Source of the DNA: Frankiaceae bacterium
Lineage (GTDB): Bacteria > Actinomycetota > Actinomycetes > JAVEEB01
Direction of reading: 5' to 3'
Length of the DNA stretch: 6,089 bases
Assembly: GCA_030840665.1 (NCBI GenBank)
Contig: JAVEEB010000283.1
Coordinates: 1-6,089, forward strand
Shown here one piece after another: positions 1 to 5,870 of the stretch. Numbering within the stretch: position 1 is the first letter of the stretch; the number at the start of each line of letters is the position of its first letter. The position numbers and the translations under genes were made by a program. The notes under the pieces are model-generated. The model saw only the letters and a program-made list of their open reading frames with translations. It did not search any database and was not told the origin of the DNA.

Positions 1-396
1 CTCGGGCTGGTAATTCATGAAGCGCGCTTCACTTTTTCGACCTTCGGGCTCGAGGCTGTCGTGGACCTCGGCGCGTGGTGGGAAGCCGAGACGGGGTTGG
101 CGATCCCCCTCGGAGCGATCGTCGCGCGCCGCTCACTCGACCCCGCCCCGATCGTCGCGGCGCTGCGCGGCTCGGTCGACTACGCCTGGGCCGACCCGGC
201 CGCCAGCGCGGCCTACGTCGCTGAGCATGCGCAGGAGATGAGCCCCGACGTACAAGCTGCGCACATCGCGACGTACGTCACGTCCTTCAGCCGCGAGCTC
301 GGCGAGGAAGGCTACGCGGCGATCGAGGCCCTCCTCGCGCGCGCCGCTGACGCCGGCCTGCTCCCGCCCGTCGACCCGGCGGCCCTGCGCGACTGA
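1..396 (+). CDS. mqnD: 1,4-dihydroxy-6-naphthoate synthase MqnD, C-terminal part (5' end outside window)
   Basis: MqnD converts cyclic dehypoxanthinyl futalosine to 1,4-dihydroxy-6-naphthoate in the cytoplasmic futalosine pathway to menaquinone. The frame is open from base 1 and ends at TGA 394-396, giving 131 residues, about the last half of a family usually around 270-290 residues long. It begins with a G-L-V-I-H-E-A-R-F stretch and continues with V-D-L-G-x-W-W-E-x-E-T-G-L-x-I-P-L-G-x-I-V-A-R-R, both typical of MqnD, then a helical tail with E-E-G and A-x-x-A-G-L-L-P. The His at bases 16-18 falls where I recall the catalytic-base His145 of the Thermus enzyme; that assignment is from memory and length alignment. 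GTG at 61 opens a shorter frame, but the family match runs upstream of it, so it is not the start. It faces the DUF1905 gene across 26 bases with no clear terminator. Confidence 0.9.
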   Translation, partial: LGLVIHEARFTFSTFGLEAVVDLGAWWEAETGLAIPLGAIVARRSLDPAPIVAALRGSVDYAWADPAASAAYVAEHAQEMSPDVQAAHIATYVTSFSRELGEEGYAAIEALLARAADAGLLPPVDPAALRD

Positions 397-422
397 CGGC
401 GGGACGCGCGGCGCAGGGCGCA

Positions 423-701
423 CTACGTCGCGTCCTTGCCGAGCCGCTCTTCGATCTCGACCGTCACCGTGTCGCCTGGCTGTTTCGCGATCGCCGTGCG
501 GATATCGAGCTTCACGGGCAGCTTGTGCGTGCCGTCGCCGAGCGCCATGAACGAGCTGGTGAACGGCTCCCCGTCGATGGTCCCGCGCACTTTGACCAAC
601 CCGCGGGTGCCGAAGAACTCGGCGGAGTCGGGCATGACGACGTACGTCCAGCCGCCCTTGGCGGGGCTCTTCTGCAACGTGGCCGTGAAGCGCTTGAGCA
701 C
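423..701 (-). CDS. DUF1905 family small protein
   Basis: This small soluble protein (92 residues from this start) matches the DUF1905 family in length and pattern. It opens with R-F-T-A-T-L, then G-G-W-T-Y-V-V-M-P and [12 protein letters not shown], a second beta-rich half with [14 protein letters not shown], and an acidic E-I-E-E-R-L near the end. The molecular function of the family is not established and I assign none. Two GTG codons could start it, at 710-708 and 701-699. The second is preferred because AGGAGG at 715-710 lies 8 bases before it and family members start close to the F-T-A motif; with the first start the best match is GAGG with a 5-base gap. It lies 20 bases (11 from the alternative start) downstream of the cold-shock stop with no terminator between, so the two are probably cotranscribed. 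Stop is TAG 425-423. Confidence 0.85.
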   Translation of the reverse strand: MLKRFTATLQKSPAKGGWTYVVMPDSAEFFGTRGLVKVRGTIDGEPFTSSFMALGDGTHKLPVKLDIRTAIAKQPGDTVTVEIEERLGKDAT

Positions 702-721
702 CGCAGCCACCTCCTCCTCGG

Positions 722-1123
722 TTAGATCTCGAGGTCGCGCGCGACGGCGTGGAGCAGCTCAGCAACCTTCTGCGAGGTCTTGCGGTCCGGGTATTTCCCC
801 CGGCGAAGGTCTTCCTGCACAGCGGTTTCGAGCACCTTGACCATGTCCTCGATCATGCCGTGCAGCTGGTCGGGGTCGCGGCGCTTGAGCTCGGCCTGAG
901 CCGCGACGACGCTCTTGGGCGCGTCGATGATGTGCACGGTCATCGCCTGCTGGCCGCGACGGCTGTCGACGACACCGAACTCGATGCGGGCACCCGCCTT
1001 GAGCTCCTCGACGCCGGCCGGGAGGGACGCTTTGGGCACGAAGACATCGCCTTCGCCGTCGTCGCGAGAGACGAAGCCGAAACCCTTTGCTGCGTCGTAC
1101 CACTTGACCTTGCCGGTGGGCAC
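722..1123 (-). CDS. Cold-shock domain protein with C-terminal helical extension
   Basis: Cold-shock proteins are cytoplasmic single-stranded nucleic-acid binders acting as RNA chaperones. From GTG 1123-1121 the product has 133 residues, about twice a minimal CspA. Residues 2-68 are the cold-shock domain: [11 protein letters not shown]1 K-G-F-G-F-V (13-18) and RNP2 D-V-F-V-P (26-30). Residues about 70-133 form a charged, probably helical tail (G-K-Y-P-D-R-K-T near 109-116) like that of Streptomyces cold-shock proteins encoded beside mqnD. The GTG start is chosen because the homologues I recall begin with P-T-G-K-V-K-W and GAGG lies 6 bases upstream. An in-frame ATG at 1138-1136 would add five residues but has no visible ribosome site. 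RNP2 normally ends in His; here it is Pro. Stop is TAA 724-722. It diverges from the PhoX-like gene and precedes the DUF1905 gene. Confidence 0.9.
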   Translation of the reverse strand: MPTGKVKWYDAAKGFGFVSRDDGEGDVFVPKASLPAGVEELKAGARIEFGVVDSRRGQQAMTVHIIDAPKSVVAAQAELKRRDPDQLHGMIEDMVKVLETAVQEDLRRGKYPDRKTSQKVAELLHAVARDLEI

Positions 1124-1285
1124 CGCGAACCTCGTCATCGATCGGGATGGGGAACAGCTAGCAGCCTAGGTTACGGCGGGCTCTCAGGCGAACCGATACC
1201 GCCCACCCCGGCGCGCAGCGTTCATCGGGCGTGCGTCCGGCAGACACCTTGGCGATGCTTCGACGACGCCTTCGGGGCGTTCATT

Positions 1286-1313
1286 CGAGGTGGAGCGGTC
1301 CACCTCGGACCGC
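1286..1313 (+). promoter_or_regulatory. Two mutually exclusive hairpins before the PhoX-like gene
   Basis: Form A is a perfect 9-bp stem (CGAGGTGGA at 1286-1294 with TCCACCTCG at 1299-1307) closing a GCGG loop. Form B is a perfect 7-bp stem (GCGGTCC at 1295-1301 with GGACCGC at 1307-1313) closing an ACCTC loop. They share bases 1295-1301 and 1307, so only one can form at a time. In B, CCTC (1303-1306) is exposed and complementary to GAGG of the ribosome site at 1322-1325; in A it is buried in the stem. The base pairing is read directly. A switch function is inference, and the element could simply be leader structure or part of an operator. Confidence 0.4.
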
Positions 1314-1331
1314 GCGTCATGGAGGACGTAC

Positions 1332-2909
1332 ATGCGCAAGTTGACGAAGTACGCTGCCGGCGCCGCGAGCATCGGTCTCGCCGCAGCCGCAGGCGTATCC
1401 GGGATCTCGAGCGCCGCCGTAGCCGACTCTCACGGCACGTTCTGGGCCGGGCTCGCCCCCGCCGCGAACCAGCGCCTGGGTATTCAGGACAACCGGCTGG
1501 CCACGGGCCTGGCCGAGAACCCCGTCGCGTGGGGGGCGTTGCCCCTCACTAACCCGGACACGACCGGCGGCATCACCAACTACGGCTACAACACGTCGAA
1601 CCTCGGTCCCCTCACGCAGAACGCGCACGAGGCCTTCAAGACCGAGCCCGACAAGAACGCCTACCTCGTCATGGGCGGGCACCACTACGTCTACCAGGGC
1701 CACGAGGGCGCTCCCCGCGGCTACGTGACGCGTATCGACCTCGACCAGGCCACCCCGGCCCAGAAGGTCTCGCTCATCGCCGACAAGGACGCGGCGGGCA
1801 ACCCGCTCCCGTCGTTCGACGGCATCACGTGGAACCCCTTCACGCACCAGCTGTTGCTGACGGCGGAGGCGAAGTACCCGGCCGGTGGCGTCTGGGCGGT
1901 CACGCTCGACGCCAACGGCGACGCCACGACCGGCGTTGCGGTCCGCGTGGCGGCCCTGGGCGCCGGCGGCTACGAAGGCATCCAGAACGACTCCGAAGGC
2001 AACATCTGGCTGGTCGAGGACGTGGGCGGCGCGGCGGCGGGGGCCAACCTCAAGGGCAAGGTCCCCAACAGCTACGTCTACCGCTTCCGCCCCACCGACA
2101 AGACGAACCTTGCAGCCGGCGGCACCTTCGAGGCGCTGCGCGTGTACCGCGACGGCGGCGCGCCGGTCACGGCTGCTGAGCTGGCCGCGAACCCGGCGGA
2201 CCCGTTCGTCACCGACCTGCACACGTACGGCAAGTCGTTCAACACCGACTGGGTGACGATCCACTCGGGCCCCGCCGGCACCGACCCTGCCGGGTTCGAT
2301 GCAACCGCCGGTGCCGCAGCGGCAGGCGCGACGCCGTTCAAGCGTCCGGAGAACGGCGTCTTCCGCCCAGGCACGCATTTCGGTGAGTTCTACTTCACGG
2401 AGACCGGCGACACGAACGCAATCAGCCCGTTGCCGGGTGCCTTCGGCGGCGTGTTCGTCATCAAGCAGAGCGGGCCGAACGCGACCACCGGCAAGCTCTC
2501 GCCGGTCAGCCTCGGCGACGTCGAGCACACGGGCTACGACAACATCCAGTTCGCGACGGCCAACGACCTCCTCGTGGTCGAGGACGCGGGCGACGCGCTG
2601 CACCAGCAGCGCAACGCGTTGGACTCGGCGTACTCGATCAACCTGCGCACGCCCCGGACGCCGACTCGCATCCTCGCCGAGGGGCGCGACTCGTCCGCGA
2701 CGTACGACGCTCTCACGTCGCCGGGCTACAACGACGGCGACAACGAAGTCACGGGCATGCACGTGTCCAACGGTGACCCGAGCACCGCCGGGATCCTCGG
2801 CGCGCAGATCCCGACCCCGTTCGCCGACGGCTGGCGCGTGTTCTGGACGCAACAGCACGGCGACAACGTGACGTGGGAAATCACGAGCGCGGCATCCATG
2901 CGCGGCTAG
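1332..2909 (+). CDS. Secreted PhoX-like (DUF839) putative phosphatase
   Basis: The product has 525 residues and is predicted to be exported. ATG 1332 is chosen because GGAGG at 1321-1325 lies 6 bases upstream and a signal peptide follows at once: M-R-K-L-T-K, a hydrophobic Ala/Gly run (8-30) and an A-V-A cleavage site after residue 31. The mature part matches PhoX/DUF839 beta-propeller-like proteins: Q-G-H-E (122-125), S-F-D-G-I-T-W-N-P (161-169), G-G-Y-E-G-I-Q-N-D (212-220), W-L-V-E-D (226-230), D-L-H-T-Y-G (295-300), F-K-R-P-E-N-G (336-342), F-T-E-T-G-D-T-N (355-362) and V-V-E-D-A-G-D (415-421). The acidic residues are plausible Ca/Fe ligands. Characterised PhoX enzymes are calcium- and iron-dependent periplasmic alkaline phosphatases. 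Here there is no cysteine and no canonical twin-arginine motif, so activity is unproven; a distantly related phytase-like esterase is possible. A terminator follows. Confidence 0.8.
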   Translation: MRKLTKYAAGAASIGLAAAAGVSGISSAAVADSHGTFWAGLAPAANQRLGIQDNRLATGLAENPVAWGALPLTNPDTTGGITNYGYNTSNLGPLTQNAHEAFKTEPDKNAYLVMGGHHYVYQGHEGAPRGYVTRIDLDQATPAQKVSLIADKDAAGNPLPSFDGITWNPFTHQLLLTAEAKYPAGGVWAVTLDANGDATTGVAVRVAALGAGGYEGIQNDSEGNIWLVEDVGGAAAGANLKGKVPNSYVYRFRPTDKTNLAAGGTFEALRVYRDGGAPVTAAELAANPADPFVTDLHTYGKSFNTDWVTIHSGPAGTDPAGFDATAGAAAAGATPFKRPENGVFRPGTHFGEFYFTETGDTNAISPLPGAFGGVFVIKQSGPNATTGKLSPVSLGDVEHTGYDNIQFATANDLLVVEDAGDALHQQRNALDSAYSINLRTPRTPTRILAEGRDSSATYDALTSPGYNDGDNEVTGMHVSNGDPSTAGILGAQIPTPFADGWRVFWTQQHGDNVTWEITSAASMRG

Positions 2910-2948
2910 TACCGATTGGCACAGCACCAACACAAGATCGCGTACGTG

Positions 2949-2980
2949 ACGGCCCGGGCAAGCACGCTTGCCCGGGCCGT
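2949..2980 (+). terminator. Hairpin terminator after the PhoX-like gene
   Basis: A perfect inverted repeat of 15 bases (ACGGCCCGGGCAAGC at 2949-2963, its complement at 2966-2980) starts 39 bases after the TAG stop. The two-base centre means the real loop is probably CACG on a 14-bp stem. Only a short TTCC follows, as is common for actinobacterial terminators with weak U-tracts. Confidence 0.85.
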
Positions 2981-3082
2981 TCCACGTCCGGACCACATCG
3001 GGAGACGCCGCCGGTAACGGCCAGTAGCAATAACCCGCCCTTCGTCACCGCTCGTAGTTGGATGACTACAAGTTCACCCATT

Positions 3083-3123
3083 CGTGCGCGGATTTGCACC
3101 CAAGTCCGTTGTTCTTGCGCACG
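3083..3123 (+). other. Stacked stem structure in the glucanase upstream region
   Basis: An outer perfect 7-bp stem (CGTGCGC at 3083-3089 with GCGCACG at 3117-3123) is directly continuous on its 5' side with an inner 6-bp stem (GGATTT at 3090-3095 with AAGTCC at 3102-3107, one U-G pair) closing a GCACCC loop. A 9-base bulge (3108-3116) lies on the 3' side. Whether it is transcribed is unknown, and the structure is moderate enough to be chance in GC-rich DNA. Confidence 0.3.
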
Positions 3124-3171
3124 GCGAAGAGGACATTAAGCACGTCCGCTTCCGCGGGCCTGGTGGTGGCC

Positions 3172-3198
3172 GACGACCTTCACTCACCGAAGGTCGTC
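3172..3198 (+). promoter_or_regulatory. Perfect 10-bp hairpin with loop complementary to the downstream ribosome site
   Basis: GACGACCTTC (3172-3181) pairs perfectly with GAAGGTCGTC (3189-3198) around a 7-base loop ACTCACC. Within the loop, CTCACC (3183-3188) is exactly complementary to GGTGAG (3277-3282), the core of the glucanase ribosome site. There is no T-run after it, so it is not a plain terminator. Two readings fit: a leader RNA whose loop can pair with the ribosome site and hold translation down, or a 10-7-10 DNA operator for a repressor. The pairing is seen; both functions are inference. Confidence 0.45.
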
Positions 3199-3284
3199 CC
3201 AGCAGGATCTGTGCCACGCATGCGCCATCGACGCCGCAAGATCGGCGACCGAGGCGATCACCCTGGCCCTGTGAAAGGTGAGAC

Positions 3285-5798
3285 ATGAGCTCGCTACTCT
3301 CCCGACGGCGCGTCACATCACGAGTGACGGCGCTGGTCTCCTCGTCGCTCCTCGTCGCGTCGGCCGTCACGATCTTCTCCGGATCGATCGCGTCGGCCGC
3401 GGCGACCGGAGGTGCGGGCGCCTCGCTCCCCTACGTCGAGTTGCAGGCGGAGTCCGCAGCGACGAACGGCACGATCATCGGGCCGTCGTACGCGTACGGA
3501 CAGCTGGCCGACGAGGCCTCCGGCCGCAAGGCCGTGACCCTGCAGGGCGCCGCGAAGTACGTCGAGTTCACGTCGACCGCCACGAGCAACTCGATCGACG
3601 TCCGCTACAGCATCCCGGACACGGGCAACGGCTCGGTCTACAACCCGCAACTGTCGCTCTACATTAACGGGGCGAAGCAGACCAACTTCACGTTGACCAA
3701 TGCGTACAGCTGGTTCTACGGCAACTACCCGTTCACCAACGCCCCCGGCGCGAACCCGCACCACTTCTACGACGAGGTGCACCGATTGTTCGGCACGTCG
3801 TACCCCGCCGGTACGAAGTTCCGACTGCAAGTCGACGGCGAGGACACGGCCTCGTCGTACACGATCGACTTCGCCGACTTCGAGAATGTGGGCGGCGCGC
3901 TCGGGCAGCCCGCGGGTTCGGTTTCCGTTACCAGCAAGGGCGCTGACGCAACCGGCGTCAACGACGCGACGGGTGCGTTCAACTCGGCCGTCGCGGCCGC
4001 GGGCGCCGGCGGCACCGTCTGGATTCCGCAGGGCACGTTCAAAGTGACGCAGCACATCGTGCTCAACAACGTGTCGGTCAAGGGCGCGGGCATGTGGTAC
4101 TCGACGGTCAAGGGCGGCGGTGTCGGCTTCTACGGCAACAGCGCCCCGTCCCCCAGTACGAACGTGCATCTCGCGGACTTCGCGATCGTGGGCGATGTGC
4201 AGGACCGCAACGACAGCGCCCAGGTCAACGGGATCGGCGGCGCCATGAGCAACTCCGACGTCAGCCGTGTCTGGATCGAGCACACGAAGGTCGGCGCGTG
4301 GATGGACGGGCCGTTCAACGCGATGACGCTGACGGGCATGCGCATCCGCAACGTGACCGCTGATGGTGTCAACTTCCACAACGGCGTAACGAACTCCAAG
4401 GTCGACAACAGCGACATCCGCAACACGGGGGACGACGCGCTCGCCACGTGGGCCGAGATCAACGCCGATGCGTTCGACACGTTCTCGAACAACACCGTGC
4501 AGTACCCGATCCTCGCGAACGCCATCGCCATCTACGGCGGCCACGACAACACGGTCACCGGCAACAAGGTCATCGACTCCGGCCTGACGCAGGGTGGCGG
4601 CATCCACGTCGCCCAGCGCTTCAGCTCGACGCCGCTCGGCCTGACGACCGTGACCAACAACACGCTGATCCGCGACGGTGGACTCGATCCCAACTGGAAC
4701 TTCGGGATCGGCGCGTTCTGGATGGATGCCCGCGACGGCTCGATCAGCGGCACCACCAACGTCGACAACCTGCTCATCCAGCAGAGCCCGTACGAGGCCA
4801 TCCAATTGATCGACGGCTTCAGCAAGGGCTACACGATCAGCAACCTCAACCTCTCGAACGTGACGATCCAGGGCACCGGCACCTTCGCGATCCAGGAGCA
4901 GCTCAACGGGTCCGCACGGTTGACGAACGTCACGGCCACCGGCGTCAACGGGCCGGCTGGGCAATACCGCTGCGGGTCATTCGCCATCACCGACGGCGGC
5001 GGCAACTCCGGTTGGAGCACGACGACGTGCGGCAACGTCAACCCCGCGCCGATCTTCCCGCCGTTCCCGCCCACGACCGGTGCGACGCTCGGCGCCAACC
5101 CGTCGAGCCTTTCGTTCGCTGCCCTTGCGGTCGGCGGCACCAGCGCGGCGAAGACAGTCACGATTTCCAACAGCGGCAGCTCGGCGGCGACGGTCTCATC
5201 GGTCGCGGTCAGTGGTGACTACGCGCAGACCAACACGTGCGGCACTTCCATCGCTGCCGGCGCCAGCTGCACGGTCAGCGTGACCTTCAAGCCGACGGCC
5301 AACGGCACGCGCACCGGTTCGTTGACAGTCGCGAGCAACGCGACGAACGGCACCGTGACGGTCGGTCTCTCCGGCACGGGTGGCGTCGCCGCGGTTGACC
5401 TGGCGGCCGGCAAGGGAACGTCCGCCAGCGGCGTGCAGCAGACGTACGTCGCTGCCAACGTCGTCGACTCGAACGCCGCGACCTACTGGGAAGCGCCGTC
5501 CGAGCCGGGCTGGGTCCAGGTGGACCTCGGCGCGTCGCAGAGCGTGAGCCGTGTCGTCCTCAAGCTCCCGACAACCTGGGGTGTCCGGACGCAAACGCTG
5601 TCGATCCTAACGAGCACCGACAACGCCACGTTCGGCACAGCGAAGGCGTCGGCGACGTACTCGTTCGACCCGGCGAGCGCCAACACGGTGACCATCACGT
5701 TCACGGCGACGACCGCCCGCTACGTGCGGGTCAACATCACCGCAAACACCGGCTCGACCGGCGGCCAGGTCTCCTCGTTCGAGGTGTACGGGTCCTAA
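3285..5798 (+). CDS. Secreted GH87-type alpha-1,3-glucanase / mycodextranase, multidomain
   Basis: An exported endo-glucanase of 837 residues, probably cutting alpha-1,3-glucan or nigeran in fungal walls or bacterial biofilm. ATG 3285 follows AAAGGTGAG (3274-3282). Residues 1-39: signal peptide (Arg-rich start, hydrophobic core, A-S-A end). About 48-203: CBM6/35-like module (V-E-L-Q-A-E-S-A start, T-I-D-F-A-D-F-E end). About 212-586: right-handed beta-helix with D-A-T-G-A-F at the front, A-D-G-V-N-F-H (359-365) and N-T-G-D-D (380-384). D360, D383 and D384 have the same 23+1 spacing as the catalytic aspartates I recall for Paenibacillus Agl-FH1 (1045, 1068, 1069). 587-600: Pro-rich linker. About 601-699: ASPM/SPD-2/HYDIN-like Ig domain with Cys652 and Cys662. 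About 703-837: F5/8 type C (CBM32-like) domain (D-S-N-x-x-T-Y-W, V-Q-V-D-L-G, R-Y-V-R-V). Family is fairly sure; exact substrate is not. Confidence 0.85.
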   Translation: MSSLLSRRRVTSRVTALVSSSLLVASAVTIFSGSIASAAATGGAGASLPYVELQAESAATNGTIIGPSYAYGQLADEASGRKAVTLQGAAKYVEFTSTATSNSIDVRYSIPDTGNGSVYNPQLSLYINGAKQTNFTLTNAYSWFYGNYPFTNAPGANPHHFYDEVHRLFGTSYPAGTKFRLQVDGEDTASSYTIDFADFENVGGALGQPAGSVSVTSKGADATGVNDATGAFNSAVAAAGAGGTVWIPQGTFKVTQHIVLNNVSVKGAGMWYSTVKGGGVGFYGNSAPSPSTNVHLADFAIVGDVQDRNDSAQVNGIGGAMSNSDVSRVWIEHTKVGAWMDGPFNAMTLTGMRIRNVTADGVNFHNGVTNSKVDNSDIRNTGDDALATWAEINADAFDTFSNNTVQYPILANAIAIYGGHDNTVTGNKVIDSGLTQGGGIHVAQRFSSTPLGLTTVTNNTLIRDGGLDPNWNFGIGAFWMDARDGSISGTTNVDNLLIQQSPYEAIQLIDGFSKGYTISNLNLSNVTIQGTGTFAIQEQLNGSARLTNVTATGVNGPAGQYRCGSFAITDGGGNSGWSTTTCGNVNPAPIFPPFPPTTGATLGANPSSLSFAALAVGGTSAAKTVTISNSGSSAATVSSVAVSGDYAQTNTCGTSIAAGASCTVSVTFKPTANGTRTGSLTVASNATNGTVTVGLSGTGGVAAVDLAAGKGTSASGVQQTYVAANVVDSNAATYWEAPSEPGWVQVDLGASQSVSRVVLKLPTTWGVRTQTLSILTSTDNATFGTAKASATYSFDPASANTVTITFTATTARYVRVNITANTGSTGGQVSSFEVYGS

Positions 5799-5816
5799 CC
5801 GCTCTTTTGAACGACG

Positions 5817-5849
5817 ACATGCCGCCGGGCGATGCGCCCGGCGGCATGT
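5817..5849. terminator. Hairpin terminator between convergent genes
   Basis: A perfect 15-bp inverted repeat (ACATGCCGCCGGGCG at 5817-5831 with its complement at 5835-5849) closes an ATG loop, 18 bases after the glucanase stop. TTCTTGTG-like sequence follows on the plus strand. The partial minus-strand gene ends at 5871, 21 bases from the other side, so the hairpin can serve both genes, though the U-tract is better for the plus strand. Confidence 0.88.
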
Positions 5850-5870
5850 TCTTGTGTGGGTTCACTGTTC

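Larger units (their letters stand above)
2910..3284. other. Gene-free spacer between the PhoX-like and glucanase genes
   Basis: This stretch of 375 bases has no convincing gene on either strand; the short open frames here lack ribosome sites and have Arg-rich shadow compositions. It holds the PhoX-like gene terminator (2949-2980), a stacked stem (3083-3123), a perfect 10-bp hairpin (3172-3198) and the glucanase ribosome site (AAAGGTGAG, 3274-3282). The promoter of the glucanase gene must lie after the terminator, but no box pair matches well enough to call. I recognise no known riboswitch here. Confidence 0.7.

Noticed and set aside
397..422. Terminator between mqnD and the DUF1905 gene
   Set aside because: Only a weak CTGCGC/GCGCAG pairing with a long loop and no T-run.
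1150..1172. GGGAAC followed by GTT, resembling an ECF sigma promoter for the PhoX-like gene
   Set aside because: The spacer is 14 bases, shorter than the usual 15-17, and the site lies about 160 bases from the start codon. Not enough to call.
1161..1190. TAGGCT/TAACCT-like -10 boxes on the minus strand ahead of the cold-shock gene
   Set aside because: No acceptable -35 box at 16-19 bases; a promoter is expected here but the exact site cannot be supported.
1319..1321. ATG at 1319, possible tiny upstream reading frame
   Set aside because: Out of frame with the PhoX-like protein, overlaps its ribosome site and lacks its own; its frame runs on as Arg-rich shadow.
1290..1331. Upstream GTG start at 1290 for the PhoX-like protein
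   Set aside because: It lies inside the hairpin stem, has no ribosome site and would add a charged segment before the signal peptide. ATG 1332 has GGAGG at ideal spacing.
1317..2996. Long open frame on the minus strand across the PhoX-like gene
   Set aside because: Antisense shadow in GC-rich DNA: Arg/Val-rich product with no domain, no ribosome site, and a clear family match on the plus strand.
3112..3140. TTCTTG, 17 bases, ATTAAG as a promoter for the glucanase gene
   Set aside because: Spacing fits but both boxes match poorly, and they overlap the stem at 3083-3123. Left as a possibility only.
2981..3284. Known riboswitch (c-di-GMP, c-di-AMP or cobalamin type) before the secreted glucanase
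   Set aside because: I looked for the conserved core motifs of these classes and did not find them.
3318..4964. Long open frame on the minus strand across the glucanase gene
   Set aside because: Same reason: antisense shadow, low-complexity Arg/Val/Asp composition, no family features.
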